From Geodermatophilus sabuli (GTDB lineage: Bacteria; Actinomycetota; Actinomycetes; Mycobacteriales; Geodermatophilaceae), in NCBI RefSeq assembly GCF_010686765.1, contig NZ_JAAGWF010000005.1, positions 186,001-250,000 of the forward strand: a stretch of DNA of 64,000 nt. The letters are read 5' to 3'. The number at the start of each line of letters is the position of its first letter. Positions within the stretch are counted from its first letter, which is position 1. The position numbers and the translations under genes are program-made. Of this stretch, positions 57,930 through 64,000 are shown piece by piece. The notes below the pieces were generated by a model that saw only the letters and a list, made by a program, of their open reading frames with translations, made no database searches and was not told where the DNA came from.

Positions 57930-59465
57930 TCAGGCGACCGGAGCGCCGAACTCCTGCAGGGCCGCGGCCAGCGCGCCGTCCACCCGGGCGGCGAGCCGGG
58001 TGCCGTCGGGCTCGTGCTGCTCGCTGAGCACCTCGCCGTCCCGGTGCACCCGGGCGACCAGGTCACCCCGGTCGTAGGGGACCAGCACGTCGACGTCGAC
58101 GTCGGGGTGCGGCAGGCGGGCCGCCAGGACCTCCCGGAGCTGCTCGATGCCCTCCCCCGTGCGCGCCGACACCCACACCGCTCCGGGCAGGGCGCGCCGG
58201 AGGGTGAGCACGTCGTCCTCGGTCATCGCGTCGACCTTGTTGACCACGATGAGCTCCGGCACGGCCGCCGCGTCGATCTCCCCCAGGACGACGTGGACGG
58301 CGTCGATCTGGCCGAGCGGGTCGGGGTCGGCGCCGTCGACGACGTGCAGCAGCAGATCGGCGGCGGCCACCTCCTCGAGCGTCGAGCGGAAGGCGTCGAC
58401 CAGCTGGTGCGGCAGGTGCCGCACGAACCCGACGGTGTCGGTCAGCGTGTACTCGCGGCCGTCGGGTGACTCCGCCCGGCGCACCGTGGGGTCGAGGGTG
58501 GCGAACAGGGCGTTCTCCACGAGCACGCCGGCACCGGTGAGCCGGTTGAGCAGGCTCGACTTGCCGGCGTTCGTGTAGCCGGCGATCGCGACGCTGGGCA
58601 CGGCGTTGCGTCCGCGGCTGGCCCGCTGGGTGGCCCGTGCGGTGGCCATGCCGGCGATCTCCCGGCGGAGCTTGCTGACCCGCGCCCGGATCCGCCGACG
58701 GTCGGTCTCGATCTTCGTCTCACCGGGACCGCGGGTACCGATGCCGCCACCGCCGGCCACCCGGCCACCGGCCTGGCGGGACAGCGACTCACCCCAGCCA
58801 CGCAGGCGCGGCAGCATGTACTGCATCTGGGCGAGCTCGACCTGCGCCTTGCCCTCCCGGCTGGAGGCGTGCTGGGCGAAGATGTCGAGGATCAGCGCGG
58901 TCCGGTCGACCACCTTGACCTTGAGGATCTTCTCCAGCTGGTTGAGCTGGCCCGGGGTCAGCTCGCCGTCGCAGATGACCGTGTCCGCGCCGGTCGAGGC
59001 GACGATGTCGCGGATCTCGGCGGCCTTGCCGGAGCCGACGTAGGTGCCCGCGTCGGGCTTGTCGCGCCGCTGGCTGACCGCCTCGAGGACCTCGGACCCG
59101 GCGGTCTCGGCGAGAGCGGCGAGCTCGGCCAGGGAGCGGTCGGCGTCGGCTTGCGTCCCCTCGGTCCAGACCCCGACGAGCACCACGCGCTCGAGACGCA
59201 GCTGGCGGTACTCGACCTCGGTGACGTCGGCGAGTTCGGTGGAGAGTCCGGCGACCCGGCGCAGGGCACCGCGGGCCTCGCGCTCGTAGGAGCCGGTCGT
59301 GTCGTCGTCCTCGTCCCACTGCCCGGCCGGGGCGGGGCGGGTCGGCTCGTCGGCGGGCGCTACGACGGCCCGCTCCTCGGCGACCTCGTGGACGGCGCGG
59401 TCGTGTGCTGTCGTCATCGTGTCCAGCGTGGCAGACCCCAGCACCTGGGGCATCTGAGTTGTCAT
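57930..59465 (-). CDS. hflX: GTPase HflX
   Basis: A 511-residue ribosome-associated GTPase that splits stalled ribosomes. The N-terminal glycine-rich domain is present (GTYVGSGKAAEIRDIVAS, GELTPGQLNQLEKIL, QYMLPRLRGWGESLSRQAGG, GIGTRGPGETKIETDRRRI), followed by the G domain: G1 IAGYTNAGKSSLLN, G3 DTVGFVRHLPH, G4 NKVD. Longer than E. coli HflX by an acidic N-terminal extension of about 70 residues. Start at ATG 59465 or ATG 59450. It is followed on the same strand by the PAP2 gene after 63 bases. Confidence 0.96.
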   Translation of the reverse strand: MTTQMPQVLGSATLDTMTTAHDRAVHEVAEERAVVAPADEPTRPAPAGQWDEDDDTTGSYEREARGALRRVAGLSTELADVTEVEYRQLRLERVVLVGVWTEGTQADADRSLAELAALAETAGSEVLEAVSQRRDKPDAGTYVGSGKAAEIRDIVASTGADTVICDGELTPGQLNQLEKILKVKVVDRTALILDIFAQHASSREGKAQVELAQMQYMLPRLRGWGESLSRQAGGRVAGGGGIGTRGPGETKIETDRRRIRARVSKLRREIAGMATARATQRASRGRNAVPSVAIAGYTNAGKSSLLNRLTGAGVLVENALFATLDPTVRRAESPDGREYTLTDTVGFVRHLPHQLVDAFRSTLEEVAAADLLLHVVDGADPDPLGQIDAVHVVLGEIDAAAVPELIVVNKVDAMTEDDVLTLRRALPGAVWVSARTGEGIEQLREVLAARLPHPDVDVDVLVPYDRGDLVARVHRDGEVLSEQHEPDGTRLAARVDGALAAALQEFGAPVA

Positions 59466-59565
59466 CGCCCGTTACAACACCGCCACCCCGGACAACCATC
59501 CCGGCAGGCGTGCCGGGTCCGCGGGCGGGTAGGGCCCGACCACGACCGAACCCGAGGAGGGCCCG

Positions 59566-59790
59566 ATGAGTGAGACCGGAAGCAGCAGCCTGGGCGCGGA
59601 CAGCGAGCTGGACGACCCGGGTCGTGACCCCAAGGGCCTGGGCGTGCCGCGCAACCCGCTGGGCGGCGGTCCGGACCAGGACAGCGGCAGCGGCCAGCCG
59701 AAGGGCAGTCCCGGCACCGCCGGGCAGTCGATGATGCCCGAGGCCCCGGACGAGTCGGAGAACCTGAGGTCGGCCGACAAGACGGAGTGA
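59566..59790 (+). CDS. Small hydrophilic hypothetical protein (74 aa)
   Basis: A 74-residue Gly/Ser/Pro/Asp-rich protein with no hydrophobic segment and predicted disorder (MSETGSSSLGADSELDDPGR onward, ending ESENLRSADKTE). GAGGAGGG lies just upstream of the ATG, and codon use fits the genome. It sits alone in the gap between hflX and dapF, convergent with dapF by four bases. No motif is recognised. Confidence 0.6.
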   Translation: MSETGSSSLGADSELDDPGRDPKGLGVPRNPLGGGPDQDSGSGQPKGSPGTAGQSMMPEAPDESENLRSADKTE

Positions 59791-59794
59791 GCCG

Positions 59795-60661
59795 TCAGCC
59801 GGCGAGCCACTCTGCGGTGAGCTCGCCGGCGGCCACGACCACCGCGGGGCCGGTCAGCACGGTCGTCCGCTCGTCGACCTGCACGGTCAGCCGGCCGCCG
59901 GGGACGTCGACGGCGACCGTGCCCGTGGGCGTCCCGGCGTCCTCGAGGGCCGCCCACGCCGCCGCGCAGGCGCCGGTGCCGCAGGACCGGGTCTCGCCGA
60001 CCCCGCGCTCGGACACCCGCAGCCGGATGTGCGCGCCGGCCGCCAGCACGTTGACCACCTCGACGTTCACGCCGTCGGGGAACAGCCCCGGATCGACGAC
60101 CGGCGGTGTGGTCAGGTCCAGCGTGGCGACGTCGGTGTCGGTGAGGCAGACGAGGTGCGGGTTGCCCATCGAGACGGCCCGACCCGGGAGGGCCGTCCCG
60201 GGCAGTTCGGCCTGCCCGCGACCGAAGGGCCGCGCCGGGCCCATGTCGACCCAGTAGCCGTCGGCGGCGGCGCCCACCCGCCGGGGGCCGCCGCGGGTGC
60301 CGACCAGGACGCCGTCCGCGCACGCTGACCGGTCGAGCAGCCCCTCGGTGACCAGCACGTGCAGGAACAGCCGGATGCCGTTGCCGCACATCTCGGCCAG
60401 GGACCCGTCGGCGTTGCGGTGGTCCATGAACCACTCGCAGCGGTCCAGGTCCGCGCCGAGGGCGTCGGCGGCGTCGGGCACGTGCACGCTGCGGACGACG
60501 CGCAGCACGCCGTCCCCGCCCAGACCGGACCGCCGCTCGCACAGCCGGCGCACCATCGCCGCGTCCAGCCGGTCCTCCGGCCACCGCGTGCCGTCGGGGT
60601 CGGGGAGGACGACGAAGTCGTTCTCCGTGCCGTGCCCCACCAGCACGCGGTTCCCGGTCAC
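59795..60661 (-). CDS. dapF: Diaminopimelate epimerase
   Basis: A 288-residue cofactor-free epimerase converting LL- to meso-diaminopimelate for lysine and peptidoglycan. The two catalytic cysteines are visible in AEMCGNGIRLFLH and RSCGTGACAAAWA. Also visible are HGTENDFVVLPD at the N-terminus, SMGNPHLVCL and RVSERGVGET. Length is normal. Its GTG overlaps the miaA stop as GTGA, so it is translationally coupled. Third in the dioxygenase-like/miaA/dapF operon, the same order as in mycobacteria. Confidence 0.95.
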   Translation of the reverse strand: MTGNRVLVGHGTENDFVVLPDPDGTRWPEDRLDAAMVRRLCERRSGLGGDGVLRVVRSVHVPDAADALGADLDRCEWFMDHRNADGSLAEMCGNGIRLFLHVLVTEGLLDRSACADGVLVGTRGGPRRVGAAADGYWVDMGPARPFGRGQAELPGTALPGRAVSMGNPHLVCLTDTDVATLDLTTPPVVDPGLFPDGVNVEVVNVLAAGAHIRLRVSERGVGETRSCGTGACAAAWAALEDAGTPTGTVAVDVPGGRLTVQVDERTTVLTGPAVVVAAGELTAEWLAG

Positions 60662-61581
60662 GCGCCGATCGTAGGCGCGGCGACCAGGGCGGCCGCGGCG
60701 TCGACCAGGTCGGACCGTCCCGCGTCCAGCCAGGTGGTGGCCGGGTCGCGGCGGAACCACGAGCGCTGACGGCGGACGAACCGGCGGGTGGCCGTGACGG
60801 TGCGCTCGCGGGCCTCGTCCGCGGTGAGGTCGCCGTCGAGCTGGGCCAGCACCTGGGCGTACCCCAGGGCGCGCGAGGCGGTGGGGCCCTCGCGGAGACC
60901 GTCGGCGGCCAGCGCCTGCACCTCGGCGACGAGTCCGGCGGCCCACATCCGCGACACCCGGGTCGCCACCCGCGCGTCGAGCTCGGCCGGCTCGCGGTCC
61001 AGCCCGACGACGACGGCCGGGTAGTGCGGCCGGGGCTCGGGCAGGCTCGCGCGGAACGGCCCGCCGGTGATCTCGACGACCTCCAGGGCGCGCACGATCC
61101 GACGCCCGTTGCTCGGCAGCACGGCGTCGGCCGCGGCCGGGTCGCGTTCCCGCAGCCGGGCGTGCAGCGGAAGGGACCCGAGTTCGGCGAGCTCGGCCTC
61201 CAGCCGGGCCCGGACGACGGGGTCGGTACCGGGGAAGTCCAGTTCGTCGAGGACTGCGCGCACGTAGAGCCCGGAGCCACCGACCAGGAGCGGCACCGTG
61301 CCCGCGGACCGCAGCCGGTCGATCACCCTGCGGGCCTCGCTCCGGTACTCCGCCACCGACGCCGCCTGCCGCACGTGCCACAGGTCGAGGAGGTGGTGCG
61401 GCACCCCGGCCCGCTCCGCGGCGTCGGGCTTCGCCGTGCCGATGTCCATCCCGCGGTAGAGCTGCATCGAGTCGGCGTTGACCACCTCGCCGCCCAGCCG
61501 CGCCGCCAGCGCGACGGCCAGGGCGGTCTTCCCGGTGGCGGTCGGCCCGACCAGCGCCACCACCGGTGGCCGGCCGCTCAT
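60658..61581 (-). CDS. miaA: tRNA dimethylallyltransferase
   Basis: A 307-residue enzyme adding a dimethylallyl group to A37 of tRNAs reading U-starting codons. P-loop VGPTATGKTALAVALA, DSMQLYRGMDIGTAKP, LLVGGSGLYVRAVLD and the IPP-transferase motif (RRIVRALEVVEITGGPF, SRMWAAGLVAEVQAL, RALGYAQVLAQLDG) are all present. Its ATG overlaps the upstream stop (ATGA) and its stop overlaps dapF, so all three are coupled. Length normal. Confidence 0.96.
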   Translation of the reverse strand: MSGRPPVVALVGPTATGKTALAVALAARLGGEVVNADSMQLYRGMDIGTAKPDAAERAGVPHHLLDLWHVRQAASVAEYRSEARRVIDRLRSAGTVPLLVGGSGLYVRAVLDELDFPGTDPVVRARLEAELAELGSLPLHARLRERDPAAADAVLPSNGRRIVRALEVVEITGGPFRASLPEPRPHYPAVVVGLDREPAELDARVATRVSRMWAAGLVAEVQALAADGLREGPTASRALGYAQVLAQLDGDLTADEARERTVTATRRFVRRQRSWFRRDPATTWLDAGRSDLVDAAAALVAAPTIGA

Positions 61582-62309
61582 CGGACCACCCAGTCCGCGA
61601 CGAGGTAGCCGACCCCGAACGGCGCCTGCTCGGCGTGCAAACGGGCGGTGACCGGCCGGCCGGCGAGGACGGCGCCGAGTGCCCGCCAGGTCGGCACTCC
61701 CGAGGCGAGCAGCCGCTCCCCCTCCGCGGGGTCGAGTCCGGCCAGGGCGCGGGCGTCCCCGGCGCGCAGTGCGGCGGCCACGGCGGCGTCGAAGGGTGCG
61801 GCCGCCTCGTCCAGGTACCCGGGCGCCTTGGCGGTGCGCCGCGCGGTCCCGTCGCCCATCGCGAGGACGCCGACCGGCCCGGGGAGGCCGTCGAACGCGC
61901 CGGCCAGGTCGTCGGGCCCCACGCCGAGACACAGGCCGGCGTGCCCGGCCTCGCCCAGCAGCCAGGCGCCCAGGGTGAGCGCCAGCGGCGTGCGCCGGCC
62001 GCCGGGCCGCAGCCGCCCGGCGAAGGGCACGGTGAGGTCGACGCCGAAGCCACGCAGGTCACCGCCGTCACCGGCGCCGAAGCGTCCGCGGGCGTCGTGG
62101 CCCACGACGAGCACCACCTCGGGCCGGACCGACAGCATCGCGTCGACCGCCTCGGCGCAGGCCGCGCGCAGGCGGGCGGTGTCGGCTGCCGCGCGGCCGG
62201 CCACGGCAGGGTGCAGCAGCGGCGGGCACGGGCAGAAGGCGACCGAGACGGTCACGGGGCCGGGTTCGACCACCCCGTCGACCGGGGGTGGAGCCGGAAC
62301 GGAGCTCAC
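61578..62309 (-). CDS. Class III extradiol dioxygenase-like protein (Rv2728c-like)
   Basis: About 243 residues, a conserved actinobacterial protein always beside miaA (M. tuberculosis Rv2728c in that order). The N-terminal part FCPCPPLLHPAVAG and LVVGHDARGRFG look like a LigB/MEMO-type class III dioxygenase fold, but a complete metal-binding set is not evident, so enzyme activity is uncertain. GTG at 62309 is used; GTG at 62255 is the alternative, and the first residues before it are unconserved. Coupled to miaA by an ATGA overlap. It is divergent from the DUF349 gene 40 bases away. Confidence 0.78.
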   Translation of the reverse strand: MSSVPAPPPVDGVVEPGPVTVSVAFCPCPPLLHPAVAGRAAADTARLRAACAEAVDAMLSVRPEVVLVVGHDARGRFGAGDGGDLRGFGVDLTVPFAGRLRPGGRRTPLALTLGAWLLGEAGHAGLCLGVGPDDLAGAFDGLPGPVGVLAMGDGTARRTAKAPGYLDEAAAPFDAAVAAALRAGDARALAGLDPAEGERLLASGVPTWRALGAVLAGRPVTARLHAEQAPFGVGYLVADWVVR

Positions 62310-62349
62310 CGCAGCAGTGTCCCGGATGCGGCGTGGGAGACTGCGGTGC

Positions 62350-64000
62350 GTGTCGAGCACGGAGAACCCCGCAGACCACTCGCAGCAGCTGCCCACGCCG
62401 GATACGGCCGGTTCCGAGGCGGTGGCCCCCGAGGCGGGGACGGCGGCGGCGCCCACGCCCGGCGACGCCGCTCTCGCCGACCCGACCGTGGAGCCGGGCC
62501 CGGACGCCACCCCCGAGGTGGCCGGACTCCCGGCAGAGGCCACGACCGAGATCAGCACCCCGGTGGATGCCGCGCCCGAGGTGGGCAGCCCCGCGGACGC
62601 CGGCCCCGAGGCCGGCAGCGCCGCGGACGCCGGTCCCGCGGTGAGCAGCCCCGAAGGCGTCGCCCCGGCCACCGGGGAGCCCGGCCCGGCGGCCGCGGAG
62701 CAGCCGGCAGCCGTCGTCCCTGAGACGGCCGTGCCGGACGCCGTCGTCCCGGGGACGGTCGTCCCGGCCCACGCACCGGCGCCGTCCGCCCCCGCGGAGC
62801 ACGCCGAGGGCGCCGTCCCGCCGTCGGACCCGGCCCAGTGGGGGCGGGTCGACGACGAGGGCACGGTGTACGTCCGGACTGCGGACGGTGAGCGCGCGGT
62901 GGGCTCGTGGCAGGCCGGGGAGCCGGCTGCCGGGCTGGCGCACTACGCCCGGCGCTACGACGACCTCGCCACCGAGGTGGCGCTGCTCGAGGCCCGGCTC
63001 AAGGCGCACACCGGCAACCCGAGCGAGATCAAGGCCAAGGCGCAGGGCCTGGCGGAGTCCATCCCGACCGCCACCGCGGTCGGCGACCTCGACGGGCTGG
63101 CCGCCCGGGCCCGGGCGATGGTCGAGACGGCCGACTCCGCGGCCGCCGAGTCCCGCGCCGAGAAGGCGGCTGCCCGCGCCGCGCAGGTCGCCCGCAAGGA
63201 GGCGCTGGCCGCCGAGGCCGAGCAGCTGGCCGCGGAGTCCACTGCCTGGAAGGCCGCCGGCGACCGGCTGAAGGCCATCGTCGAGGAGTGGAAGACCATC
63301 CGCGGGATCGACCGCAAGACCGACGAGGCGCTGTGGACCCGGTTCGCCGCCGCCCGGGACGCCTTCGGCCGCCGCCGGGGCGCGCACTTCGCCGCCCTCG
63401 ACGCGCAGCGCGGTGAGGCCCGGGCCGCCAAGCAGGAGCTGATCGCCGAGGCGCAGCGGCTGTCCTCCTCGACCGACTGGGGCGCGACCAGCGCGGCCAT
63501 GCGCACGCTCATGGACCGCTGGAAGGCCGTGCCCCGCATCGGCCGGGACGGCGACGACGACCTGTGGAAGCAGTTCCGCGCCGCGCAGGACGCCTTCTTC
63601 TCCGCCCGCACCGAGTCGGACAAGGCCCGCAACAGCGAGCAGGTGGCCAACCAGCAGGCGAAGGAGGAGATCCTCGCCGAGGCGGAGAAGCTCGACCCCG
63701 GCACGGACCTCCGTGGGGCGCAGAACGCCCTGCGCAAGCTGCAGGAGCGCTACGACGCCATCGGCCACGTCCCCCGGGGGGCGATGCGCAGCCTCGAGGA
63801 CCGGATGCAGGCCGTCGAGCAGCGCGTCCGCGGCGCCGTCGACAACACCCGCGCCCGGGTGGCCCCGGAGAACCCGATGGTCACGTCGATGCGGGCGGCG
63901 GTGACCAAGGCCGAGGAGCAGCTGGCCAAGGCCGAGGCGGCGGGCGACGCCCGGCGGATCACGGAGGCGAGGGCCAACCTGGAGACCCGCCGGGAATGGC
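62350..64000 (+). CDS. DUF349 domain protein, 3' end outside window
   Basis: At least 550 residues, related in position and style to M. tuberculosis Rv2731. An N-terminal Ala/Pro/Glu-rich segment of about 160 residues contains DNA-level imperfect repeats (the units GCGGACGCCGG around 62596-62640). Then comes a short conserved region (WGRVDDEGTVYVRTADGERAVGSW) and a series of DUF349 helical repeats with the motif LMDRWKAVPRIGRDGDDDLWKQFRAAQDAFF and WKTIRGIDRKTDEALWTRF. Probably coiled-coil rods. E. coli YccJ-class DUF349 proteins are unknown in role. The GTG at 62350 lacks a strong ribosome site; the gene runs past the window edge. Confidence 0.85.
   Translation, partial: MSSTENPADHSQQLPTPDTAGSEAVAPEAGTAAAPTPGDAALADPTVEPGPDATPEVAGLPAEATTEISTPVDAAPEVGSPADAGPEAGSAADAGPAVSSPEGVAPATGEPGPAAAEQPAAVVPETAVPDAVVPGTVVPAHAPAPSAPAEHAEGAVPPSDPAQWGRVDDEGTVYVRTADGERAVGSWQAGEPAAGLAHYARRYDDLATEVALLEARLKAHTGNPSEIKAKAQGLAESIPTATAVGDLDGLAARARAMVETADSAAAESRAEKAAARAAQVARKEALAAEAEQLAAESTAWKAAGDRLKAIVEEWKTIRGIDRKTDEALWTRFAAARDAFGRRRGAHFAALDAQRGEARAAKQELIAEAQRLSSSTDWGATSAAMRTLMDRWKAVPRIGRDGDDDLWKQFRAAQDAFFSARTESDKARNSEQVANQQAKEEILAEAEKLDPGTDLRGAQNALRKLQERYDAIGHVPRGAMRSLEDRMQAVEQRVRGAVDNTRARVAPENPMVTSMRAAVTKAEEQLAKAEAAGDARRITEARANLETRREW

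Noticed and set aside
1..64000. CRISPR array, prophage, tRNA or rRNA genes
   Set aside because: No regularly spaced direct repeats, phage structural genes, tRNA cloverleaf or rRNA-like blocks were recognised on either strand.

Overview
The window is very G+C-rich DNA with GTG starts, GTGA/ATGA start-stop overlaps and TANNNT -10 boxes placed 6-7 bases before some start codons (leaderless transcripts). This points to an actinobacterium. Gene content (B12-dependent ribonucleotide reductase beside nrdR, a LysM gene divergent from lexA, then hflX, dapF, miaA and a DUF349 gene) suggests Geodermatophilaceae or a near relative; that family-level guess is inference. No tRNA, rRNA, CRISPR array, insertion sequence or phage gene was seen.

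Region 1 (1-19.9 kb) is a catabolic block. A partial CoA ligase, an ACMSD-like amidohydrolase and a short-chain dehydrogenase (SDR) form one operon. A PaaX-like repressor, apparently coupled to a 14-residue leader peptide, lies beside it and is divergent from a second CoA ligase and an aldehyde dehydrogenase. A second aldehyde dehydrogenase faces an ABC importer of the nitrate/sulfonate/thiamine-precursor class followed by a thiamine-diphosphate enzyme. Two acyl-CoA dehydrogenases, a third CoA ligase and an SDR form another operon, divergent from an IclR regulator with palindromes in the shared intergenic region. Together they look like import plus CoA-dependent oxidation of unidentified organic acids or aldehydes.

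Region 2 (19.9-25.4 kb) holds an MFS transporter divergent from a GlxA/AraC regulator, a DEAD-box helicase, a small membrane protein and a copper-binding lipoprotein, with perfect hairpins between them.

Region 3 (25.6-34.5 kb) is a sugar operon: a ROK repressor, then a clear promoter, ABC ATPase, permease and binding protein, a Gfo/Idh/MocA oxidoreductase, xylose isomerase and a TIM-barrel isomerase. Strong hairpins divide it into segments.

Region 4 (34.5-49.4 kb) is mixed: hydrolases, type II NADH dehydrogenase, decayed LacI and MFS remnants, an erythromycin-esterase-like gene broken by one in-frame TGA, SDRs, amylosucrase, an HtrA-like protease, a diguanylate cyclase, a WYL regulator divergent from a DinB-like protein, an aldo/keto reductase and small ORFs. 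A palindromic repeat at 25.6 kb recurs at 45.0 kb.

Region 5 (49.5-64 kb) is the conserved core: nrdJ and nrdR behind paired NrdR-like boxes, a LysM protein and lexA sharing an intergenic region with two LexA boxes, then a PAP2 phosphatase, hflX, dapF, miaA, a dioxygenase-like protein and a DUF349 gene running off the window. The order resembles Mycobacterium tuberculosis Rv2718c-Rv2731. I found no convincing new multigene system. The best leads are the regulatory layouts, the leader peptide, the interrupted esterase and the repeats.
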